NCBI RefSeq assembly: GCF_000152805.1
Contig: NZ_CH902578.1
Coordinates: forward strand, 2,220,983-2,254,973
Direction of reading: 5' to 3'
DNA from: Maritimibacter alkaliphilus HTCC2654
GTDB taxonomy: Bacteria > Pseudomonadota > Alphaproteobacteria > Rhodobacterales > Rhodobacteraceae
Length of the DNA: 33,991 bases
Shown here: positions 14,348-22,500 of the stretch, piece by piece
Layout: each line of letters begins with the position of its first letter
Numbering within the stretch: position 1 is the stretch's first letter
Translations under genes and position numbers: made by a program
Notes under the pieces: generated by a model
Databases searched by the model: none
What the model saw: only the letters and a program-made list of their open reading frames with translations
What the model was told of the DNA's origin: nothing

Positions 14348-16393
14348 ATGCCCCGCGACCTCGACCTTCTGAAATCCGTCTTCGGCTTCGACGCCTTCCG
14401 ACCGGGTCAGGATGAGATTGTGTCGGCGGTGACGGCGGGCGAAGACACGCTCGCCATCATGCCGACGGGCGGCGGCAAATCCCTCTGCTACCAGCTTCCC
14501 GCTTTGTTGCGCGACGGCGTGACCGTCGTCATCTCCCCCCTTATCGCTCTGATGCGCGATCAGGTCCGCGCCCTGCGGGCCGTGGGGGTCGAAGCGGGCG
14601 CGCTGACCTCCGGCAACACCGAGGAAGAGACGGACGAGGTGTTCCGTGCCATTTCCGAGGGCCGGCTGAAGCTTCTTTACATGGCGCCCGAACGGCTTGC
14701 CTCGGGCGGGACCGTGAACCTGCTCAAACGTGCGGGCGTGACAATGATCGCCGTGGACGAGGCGCATTGCGTCAGCCAGTGGGGTCATGACTTCCGCCCC
14801 GACTATCTGCGGATCGGTGATCTGAAATCCGCGCTCGGCGTGCCGCTCGCCGCCTTCACCGCCACGGCGGATGAGGAGACACGGGCCGAGATCGTGACTA
14901 AGCTTTTCGCAGGCAAGGCGCCGCGCAGTTTCCTGCGCGGCTTCGACCGCCCGAACATCCATCTGGCCTTCGCGGTCAAGGATGGTCCGCGCGGTCAGAT
15001 CCTGGACTTCGCCGCGCCGCGCAAGGGGCTGTCGGGCATCGTCTACACCGCCACCCGTGCCAAGACCGAGACGTTGGCCGAGGCGCTTCGGGGCGCGGGG
15101 CACGAGGCTGTCGCCTATCACGCCGGGCTCGACCCCGAGCGGCGGCGCGACGTCGAGCGGCGGTTCCAGACCGAGGACGGGCTGATCGTCGTCGCAACCG
15201 TCGCCTTCGGCATGGGGATCGACAAACCTGACATCCGCTGGGTGGCGCACGCCGACCTGCCAAAATCCATCGAGTCCTACTATCAGGAGATCGGTCGTGC
15301 GGGCCGTGACGGTGCGCCAGCCGAGACGCTCACGCTCTACGGTCCCGACGACATCCGCCTGCGCCGCACCCAGATCGACGAGGGGCTCGCGCCCCCGGAA
15401 CGGCGCGCGGCGGATCACGCGCGGCTCAACGCACTCCTTGGGTTGGCCGAGGCGCATGGCTGCCGCCGTCAACGGCTGCTTGGCTATTTCGGGGAAGACG
15501 CCGAAGGATGCAGCCATTGCGACAACTGCGACAAGCCGCCCGAGACATTCGACGCCACGGTGCCGGTGATGAAGGCGCTGTCGGCGGCCCTGCGGACCGG
15601 CGAAAGCTTCGGCGCGGGGCACCTGATCGACATCCTGACGGGCAACGAGACGGACAAAGTCAAACAGCGGGGCCACCAAGACCTGCCGACCTTCGCGGTG
15701 GGTCGCGACATGAACCGCGGTCAGTGGCAGGCGCTTTTCCGGCAGATGATGGGGCTGGATTTCGTGCGCCCCGATCCCGAACGCCACGGCGCGCTGCGCG
15801 TGACCGAGGCGGCGCATCCCGTGCTGAAGGGTGAGGCTTCGGTGACCTTGCGCCGCGATACGGTGTCGAAGTCCAAGGCCTGGCCCGCCGTCAAGGCGCT
15901 GGTGTCGGAGGAGGATGCGCCGCTGCTCTCTGCGCTCAAGGCCAAGCGCCGCGCATTGGCCGAGGCGCAGCGGGTGCCGGCCTATGTCGTCTTCACCGAC
16001 CGGACGCTCATCGAAATGGCCGAGACCCGGCCCCAGACCATCGACGAGATGGCCAAAATTTCCGGCGTCGGCGCGAAAAAGCTGGAGCGGTATGGCGACG
16101 ATTTCCTGTCGGTCATCGCGGGCGAGGCGGAAGCGATGCATCCCTCGCGCCGCAAGCTTGCAGGGTCGGAAAGCGGTGTGCTTTACGACCGTCTGGCCGA
16201 AGCCGCACGTGACCTTTATCGCGGGATCGACGGCTATGCGAAGCCTCTGTCGCTGACCCCTGGCCAGATCAAGCAGATCGCCGAGCGCCGTCCTTCATCC
16301 GAAGACGATCTCGCCCGTATCAAGGGTATGGACACCGCCCGGATCGACCGGTTCGGGTCGGCCTTCCTGTCGCTCATTCACGAGAGGTTTTGA
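14348..16393 (+). CDS. recQ: ATP-dependent DNA helicase RecQ
   Basis: A 681-residue 3'-5' helicase for recombination and fork repair. Walker A is MPTGGGKS (38-45), the DEAH box is at 137-140, and the aromatic-rich loop CVSQWGHDFRPDYL follows directly. Motif VI YYQEIGRAGRDG is at 311-322. The RQC zinc site has Cys372, Cys388, Cys391 and Cys394. The C-terminus holds two HRDC-like domains, at about 518-590 and 610-681, each with the family's helical pattern (IDEMAKISGVGAKKLERYGD and EDDLARIKGMDTARIDRFGS). E. coli RecQ (about 610 residues) has only one HRDC, so this is a longer form. The stop overlaps the yaaA start by one base (TGATG). Confidence 0.97.
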   Translation: MPRDLDLLKSVFGFDAFRPGQDEIVSAVTAGEDTLAIMPTGGGKSLCYQLPALLRDGVTVVISPLIALMRDQVRALRAVGVEAGALTSGNTEEETDEVFRAISEGRLKLLYMAPERLASGGTVNLLKRAGVTMIAVDEAHCVSQWGHDFRPDYLRIGDLKSALGVPLAAFTATADEETRAEIVTKLFAGKAPRSFLRGFDRPNIHLAFAVKDGPRGQILDFAAPRKGLSGIVYTATRAKTETLAEALRGAGHEAVAYHAGLDPERRRDVERRFQTEDGLIVVATVAFGMGIDKPDIRWVAHADLPKSIESYYQEIGRAGRDGAPAETLTLYGPDDIRLRRTQIDEGLAPPERRAADHARLNALLGLAEAHGCRRQRLLGYFGEDAEGCSHCDNCDKPPETFDATVPVMKALSAALRTGESFGAGHLIDILTGNETDKVKQRGHQDLPTFAVGRDMNRGQWQALFRQMMGLDFVRPDPERHGALRVTEAAHPVLKGEASVTLRRDTVSKSKAWPAVKALVSEEDAPLLSALKAKRRALAEAQRVPAYVVFTDRTLIEMAETRPQTIDEMAKISGVGAKKLERYGDDFLSVIAGEAEAMHPSRRKLAGSESGVLYDRLAEAARDLYRGIDGYAKPLSLTPGQIKQIAERRPSSEDDLARIKGMDTARIDRFGSAFLSLIHERF

Positions 16394-17169
16394 TGCTTAT
16401 CACCGTGTCCCCCGCCAAACGGCTTGATGAGACCGAGGCCGTCGCCACCGGAGGCACAACGCCGTTTTTCGCGGACGACACCGCGACGCTCGCGAAAACG
16501 GCCGTTCTGAAACAGCCCCGAAAACTCGAGGCGCTGATGGATATCTCGCAGGCATTGGGCAAGCTGAATGCCGAGCGGTTCAAGCAGTTCGGATCGGGCG
16601 AGGGCGAAAAGCAGGCGATCGAGATGTTCGCGGGCGACACCTATACCGGGTTCGATGCGGCCTCGCTCGACGCCGACGCGATGGACTACGCGCAGGATCA
16701 CCTGCGCATCCTATCCGGGCTATACGGTCTGCTGCGCCCTCGCGACGTGATCGCGCCGCACCGGCTGGAGATGGGCACGCGGCTCAAGACCCGGCGGGGC
16801 AAGTCGCTTTACGATTTCTGGGGCGACCGGATCGCCAAGCGGCTGGTGGCAGAGGCCAAGGACCTTGGCACCGACACGCTGGTCAACTGTGCCTCGGTCG
16901 AATATTTCACCGCCGCCGACCGACCCGCCCTGAAACTGCGCGTGGTGACACCCACGTTTTACGAGACCAAGAATGGCGAGCCGCGCATCGTCAGCTTCTT
17001 CGCCAAACAGGCGCGCGGCGCGATGGCGCGGTTCATCTGCGAGAACCGGATCACCGATCCGGCGGCGTTGGCGGACTTCAACCTCGGCGGTTATGAGCAC
17101 CGGCCGGACATGAGCGCACCGGACCGCCCGGTTTTCGTGCGCGGCGAGGTCGATCAGGACGCCGCCTGA
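16393..17169 (+). CDS. yaaA: Peroxide stress protein YaaA (DUF328)
   Basis: A 258-residue protein. YaaA lowers intracellular free iron and so protects DNA from Fenton damage under peroxide, and it also binds DNA. Family signatures are the N-terminal MLITVSPAKRL, the central HLRILSGLYGLLRPRDVIAPHRLEMGT region (its core LSGLYGLLRP is diagnostic), NCASVEYF, and the C-terminal KQARGAMARFI. The ATG at 16393 overlaps the recQ stop by one base, so the two are translationally coupled. The 3' end overlaps the convergent receiver gene by 16 bp. Confidence 0.95.
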   Translation: MLITVSPAKRLDETEAVATGGTTPFFADDTATLAKTAVLKQPRKLEALMDISQALGKLNAERFKQFGSGEGEKQAIEMFAGDTYTGFDAASLDADAMDYAQDHLRILSGLYGLLRPRDVIAPHRLEMGTRLKTRRGKSLYDFWGDRIAKRLVAEAKDLGTDTLVNCASVEYFTAADRPALKLRVVTPTFYETKNGEPRIVSFFAKQARGAMARFICENRITDPAALADFNLGGYEHRPDMSAPDRPVFVRGEVDQDAA

Positions 17170-17606
17170 GCCTGATCCTTGTCGGGCAGTGCGGGCAGCG
17201 CATCCGCCGGGCAATTCGCGGCGATTTCGGCCAGAATGGCGTCTTTCGGAAAGGGCTTGGTCAGGTGTGCGTCCAGCCCGTGCCCCATGATATCGTCGCT
17301 ATCCCCGGTCATCGCATGGGCCGTGAGCGCGACGATCCGGGTCCGGGTCAGGCCGCGTTCGGTTTCGATCTCGCGGATTTTCCGCGTCGCCTCCTTGCCA
17401 TCGAGGCCGGGCATGGAAATGTCCATGAAAATCAGGTCGGGCTGGCCGTTTTCGAACTCGTCCACCGCTTCGAACCCGTTCGCGGCGAAGATCAGGTCGA
17501 TGTCGCAGGCCTTGACCAGTTTGGAAAAGACGAAGCGGTTGGTCTTATTGTCTTCGGCGACCAGCACCCGCATCTTGCGGGGCGCGGACGGCGCCTCGGG
17601 CGTCAA
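17154..17606 (-). CDS. Receiver (REC) domain, C-terminal part of a split hybrid histidine kinase
   Basis: A 150-residue receiver if read from the TTG at 17606. The phosphoacceptor is Asp62 in DLIFMDISMPGLDG, the acidic pocket is AEDN (17-20), and the conserved ALTAHAMT and LTKPFPK segments carry Thr and Lys. In related species this receiver is fused to the C-terminus of the kinase encoded just upstream. Here the kinase frame stops (TGA, 17605-17603) and the receiver continues in the -1 frame. The TTG overlaps that stop as TTGA, so reinitiation is possible. An internal ATG at 17573 (MRVLVAEDN) is an alternative start. No Shine-Dalgarno is clear before either. It may be a genuine split, a frameshift mutation or a sequence error. 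Confidence 0.75.
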   Translation of the reverse strand: MTPEAPSAPRKMRVLVAEDNKTNRFVFSKLVKACDIDLIFAANGFEAVDEFENGQPDLIFMDISMPGLDGKEATRKIREIETERGLTRTRIVALTAHAMTGDSDDIMGHGLDAHLTKPFPKDAILAEIAANCPADALPALPDKDQAQAAS

Positions 17607-19405
17607 GGCAGGTGGGTCTTCGGGTCCGACAGGCCGAACAGGTTGCCCTCGGTCAAATCCGCTTCGTCCTCGGCGGTGTCGCCCGTGAACAGATTTTCCT
17701 CGACCACCGACCGGATCGACCGGAAGCCCGGCAACTTCGGCTCCGGCAGGGCCGCGAGTTGCGCCATGAGCGCGGGCCGGGAATGGGGTTTGTGCAAGAT
17801 CCGCTCCTCGTTGCAGGCGTGATCCCCGGCGAGCGGATCGGCCACGGTGATGATCGGAGCCGGGGCGTTCGCGCACATTTCGGCCATATCGGCCCGGATC
17901 AGTTTCTGATCCACGAAGATCACGTCCATTCCGGGTGACAGCCCCTGCCCCGCCTCGACATTGTCGGCCTCGGCAACCTCCATCCCAAGCGCGATCAGCC
18001 GCTTGGCCAGGATCGAGCGGTTCAGGTCGTCGGGCATGACAAGCAGGGCGCGGTCCAGCCAGTCTGGCGCATCGGGCAGGCTCGCCTCGGCCACGACAGG
18101 CAGGGACAGGGCGAAACCGAAACACGACCCGATACCTTCTTCGCTTTCCACCCAGACCTCGCCAAGCATGAGCGAGACGAGTTGCCGCGTGATGGCGAGT
18201 CCCAGCCCCGTGCCCTCGAAACTGCGGTTTCGTTCGTCCTCGACCTGATTGAATTCCCCGAACACATGATCCTGCATGTCCCGCGGAATGCCGATGCCGG
18301 TGTCCTCGACCGTGACGTGCACGCGCTGGCGGGCGTCGCCACCGTCCGGCATCCCGATCACACGGACAAGGATATGCCCCTTGGCCGTGAACTTGACGGC
18401 GTTACCGATCAGGTTGGTGAGGATCTGGCGCACCCGCACCGGATCGCCCTCGTATCGGGTCGGCAGGAACATATCGACGTCCAGCATGATCTTGAGACCC
18501 TTTTCGCGGATCGAGGGCATGACCAGCGCGATCACGTCGAGGATCGTCTGTTCCAGATCGAAGGGTTCGAGATGCAGCTCCAGCTTCGCCGCCTCGATCT
18601 TCGAGTAATCCAGCACGTCGTTGATGATGGTCAGCAGCGCCCGGCCAGACGAGCGGATCGTATCGACGTAGCTCGCCATCTCTTCGTCCAGATCGTGTTC
18701 TGCCATCAGGTCGGCCATTCCCACGACCCCGTTCATCGGCGTGCGGATTTCATGGCTCATGTTGGCGAGGAACGCGGACTTGGCGCGACTCGCGGCTTCG
18801 GCCCGTGCGCGGGCGGCGCGAAGCGCGTCCTGCCGCCGGATCGCCTGTGTCACGTCCATGGCCATCGAAACCGTGTCGCCGCCCGGTGCGCGCCGGTCGA
18901 CCAGCCGCAAGTAGGCGCCGTTCCACAGCCTGATCTGGCGCGGCTCCGGCGCATCCGTCGCCCAGCGTTCCAGCATCCAGTCGCGCCATTCGGGCACCGT
19001 CCGCTCACCGATGTCGACGATGCCTTCGGACAGCGCGGCCTCGACGATTTCCTCGTAATGCGCGCCGGGGCGGATGCATTCCAGCCCGTCGAAGGGCGCG
19101 TAATAGGCGGGGTTCGCGATCACCAGACGGCTTTCGGCGTCAAACACGGCGAACCCGTCCTCGACCGTTTCGATCGAGGACCAGAGCCGCCGTTTGGCGA
19201 TGTCGACTTCGACCGTCTTGCGTTCCAGATCCTCGCGCACCTCGACCACCTCTTCGCGTGTTTCCACCAGATCTTCGGACAATGAACGCGCATGGCGTGA
19301 CAGCATCCTGTTCGCCTCGTTCAGCTCGGCTTCCTTCTGGGCGAGCAGCCGTTCCGCCGCCATCCGCGCGCGCCGTTCGCCGGTCAACAGATCATCATTC
19401 GTCAT
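17603..19405 (-). CDS. PAS-containing sensor histidine kinase, C-terminal receiver in another frame
   Basis: A 600-residue cytosolic kinase with no transmembrane segment. An N-terminal coiled coil (about 10-72) is followed by a PAS-like domain (75-190). The dimerisation and phosphoacceptor domain has His218 in [12 protein letters not shown]. The ATPase domain has the N box LIGNAVKFT, the G1 box DTGIGIP and the G2 box GTGLGLAI. After it, residues about 450-535 look like a degenerate receiver ([10 protein letters not shown] at the start, VIFVDQK where the phospho-Asp would lie). The frame ends at TGA in THLP-stop, while an intact receiver follows in the -1 frame. Related roseobacter proteins are continuous hybrids of about 740 residues. 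The start at 19405 has GGGAG upstream. It is divergent from the alpha-2-macroglobulin gene. Confidence 0.9.
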   Translation of the reverse strand: MTNDDLLTGERRARMAAERLLAQKEAELNEANRMLSRHARSLSEDLVETREEVVEVREDLERKTVEVDIAKRRLWSSIETVEDGFAVFDAESRLVIANPAYYAPFDGLECIRPGAHYEEIVEAALSEGIVDIGERTVPEWRDWMLERWATDAPEPRQIRLWNGAYLRLVDRRAPGGDTVSMAMDVTQAIRRQDALRAARARAEAASRAKSAFLANMSHEIRTPMNGVVGMADLMAEHDLDEEMASYVDTIRSSGRALLTIINDVLDYSKIEAAKLELHLEPFDLEQTILDVIALVMPSIREKGLKIMLDVDMFLPTRYEGDPVRVRQILTNLIGNAVKFTAKGHILVRVIGMPDGGDARQRVHVTVEDTGIGIPRDMQDHVFGEFNQVEDERNRSFEGTGLGLAITRQLVSLMLGEVWVESEEGIGSCFGFALSLPVVAEASLPDAPDWLDRALLVMPDDLNRSILAKRLIALGMEVAEADNVEAGQGLSPGMDVIFVDQKLIRADMAEMCANAPAPIITVADPLAGDHACNEERILHKPHSRPALMAQLAALPEPKLPGFRSIRSVVEENLFTGDTAEDEADLTEGNLFGLSDPKTHLP

Positions 19406-19547
19406 CGCGCTCTCCCATCGTCGCCAGTGCCGCGACCATCGCCCAACAAGGTGAACGCCGGCTTAACGGGCGAAGGGCCAAAGGGAGGAATCGTTGTCAG
19501 CTCAAGGGGCCTCGTGGCAACATGACGGCGCACAGGAGGACACTGTC

Positions 19548-22500
19548 ATGCGGAAGCTTTTCATTTTCATTGCAATTTTCTTTAGTTTTTCAGCACAAAC
19601 CATGGCGCAGGATCTCGTCCCCGACCGAAGGTTCGTCCTCCACCGTGATGTCGATTTCTTCGGCTCAGACCTGCAATCGATCTTCGACACGTCCCTTGAA
19701 AACTGCGAATCCGCCTGCCTTGGCGATACCCAGTGCCGTGCCTTCACCTTCAACACGCGCAATTCTTCGTGCTTCCTGAAATCGTCGATTTCCGACGAGG
19801 CGGAGTATTCCGGTGCCTTCTCGGGCGAGATCGTGAACGAACCGCAGGCCGTCCTCGCCGCCGCAGCCGACCGGGAAGCGGAATTGATGGCGTTCCTGCG
19901 CCCCTACGACATTTCCGCCGCCGCGCAGGAAGCCCGCTGGATTTCGAACGATTATGTCGCGGGCGGTTGGACCGCCGAAGACCTGTCTCGCATCGCGCTG
20001 GATGCCGAGCGCGAAGGGAACTTCGTCAACGCCTATCGCAACATGGGGGCCGCCACGGTGGTGAGCGGCGCGGGAGGCGACTGGCTGGAATACGCCCGCC
20101 TGACCTATGCCGCAGCCAATGTCACGACCGAGAACAGCGAGCGTCGGCGGCTGATGCAGCAGGCGTTCGAAGCCTCCATCGCCGCCTATGCCCGCCTGTC
20201 CAACCCGGCGGCACGGGCCAATGCGCTTGTCATCATGGCCGAGACGCTCGAACAGCTTGACCGGGGCCGCGACATGATCCCCGCACTGCGGCTGGCTCAG
20301 GAGTTGAGCCCACGCGACGATACCTCCGCCGCGCTCGACCGGGCGGTGGGGCTATATGGTTTCCGCGTGACCGACACCGAGGTGCAGTCGGACGCCGCCC
20401 AGCCGCGCATCTGCGCCAGTTTCTCGGAACCGCTGATCGAAACCGGGCAGGATTATTCCGATTTCGTGCAGTCCGAGACGTCCGGGCTCGCCGTCACCGC
20501 ATCCGGCAGCCAGCTGTGCGTCGCCGGTGTGGACCACGGGCAGCGCTATACGATCACCCTGCGCTCCGGCCTGCCCGCCGCCAATGGCGAGGCGCTGCGC
20601 GCACCGGTGCAGGTCACGCATTACGTGCGTGACCGTTCGCCCTCGGTCGTCTTCCCCGGCAAGGCTTACGTGCTGCCGCGCACCGAGGATGCCGGGCTTC
20701 CGGTGATCGCGGTCAATGCCGATGAACTCGCGCTGAAGCTGATGAAGGTGTCCGACCGCAACCTCGTCAGGACCATACAGGAAAACATCCTCGGCAATTC
20801 CATCGACCCGTGGATGTCGAATTACCTCGAAGACGAAATGGCGAGTGTCGTGTGGACCGGCACCGCCAGCGTGTCGAGCGAACTCAACACCGACGTGACC
20901 ACCCGCCTGCCGATCGGCGAGGCGATCGCGGATATGGAGCCGGGGGTTTATGCCCTGCAAGCCGCCATCGAAGGCGAAGACCCCTACGACACGCCGCCCG
21001 CGACCCAGTGGTTCGTGATCTCGGACATCGGCCTGACATCGATGTGGGGCGCGGATGGGCTGCATGTCTTTGCCCGCTCGCTCACCTCGGCGGACGCGAT
21101 GGAGGGGATGTCGGTCGAGCTCGTCTCGAACGCGAACGAGGTGATCGGGACCGCGACCACCGACGCGATGGGCTATGCCAATTTCCCGGCCGCGATGACG
21201 ATGGGTCAGGGCTCTGCCGCGCCCGCGCTGGTCGTGGCCGAGGGCGAGAATGACCTTGTCTATCTGTCCCTGCGCGGGCCGGAGTTCGATCTTTCGGATC
21301 GCGGGGTCGAAGGCAATCCCGCCGCCCCGCCCATCGACGTGTTCCTGACGACCGACCGGGGAGCCTACCGCGCGGGTGAGACGATCAACGCCACCGCGCT
21401 GGCCCGTGACGGCATGGCCGAGGCGATCCCCGGCCTGCCGCTGACCGCGATCCTGACCCGGCCCGATGGGGTGGAATATTCCCGTCAGGTGTCTGACGGC
21501 GCGGGCGCGGGCGGGCATGTCTATGCCCTGCCCGTGTCTGGCGCGGCCCCGCGTGGGACGTGGCGTTTGGACCTCTACACCGACACCGAGGAACCGGCGC
21601 TCGCCTCCACCACGCTTTTGGTTGAGGATTTCCTGCCGGAACGCATCGATTTCGATCTGAGCCTGCCCACCGGGCCGGTCAGCGCCGACAGCGCGCCCAC
21701 GCTGGGCATCGACGCGCGCTATCTGTTCGGCGCGCCGGGGGCCGATCTCGACTATGAGGGCGACATTCGCCTGACCGCTGCCGACAGCCTCGACGCCTTC
21801 CCCGGCTACCGCTTCGGGATGTGGGAGGACGAGCTTTATCCGCAATACGGCTCGGTCCCCTCCGGCACGACGGACGAGGCTGGACAGGCGCAGACTACCC
21901 TCAGCTTCCCCGAGATCGACGCACCGGGCCGACCGCTTAACGCCACCGTGACGGTGCGGGTGAAAGAAGGCTCGGGGCGGCCCGTGGAGCGTCAGGCGAG
22001 CCTTGCCGTGACGCCCGCGACCGACCTTATCGGCATCAAGCCGAAGTTCGACGGGGACGTGTCCGAGAACTCCACCGCGACCTTCGACCTCATCGGCCTC
22101 GGCCCCGATCTTGCGGGCAAGGCGATGGAGGTGACATGGGCCGTGAACCGGGTGCGCACGCGCTATCAATGGTATTCGTCGGATGGTTATTGGGATTGGG
22201 AGCCTGTGACGACCCGCGAACAGGTCGCGACCGGGACCGCCACGCTGAGCGCTGATCCGGTCGAAGTGTCCGCGCAGGTCGAATGGGGCCGCTACGAGAT
22301 CGTGGTGAGCCGCACGACCGGCGCCTACCTCGCCTCGTCGATGGACTTCTACGCGGGCTGGTACGTGCCCGCCGACGTGTCTGAAACGCCCGACATGCTT
22401 GAGATGTCGCTCGACGCCGAAGGCTATGCCCCCGGTGACACCGCGACCCTGCGCATTCTGCCGCGCAACCCCGGCACGGCGCTGGTCACGGTCGTCTCGA

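Noticed and set aside
17603-17640. Programmed -1 ribosomal frameshifting in the hybrid kinase
   Set aside because: No X-XXY-YYZ slippery heptamer is seen before the kinase stop and there is no clear stimulatory hairpin. Reinitiation, mutation or error is more plausible.
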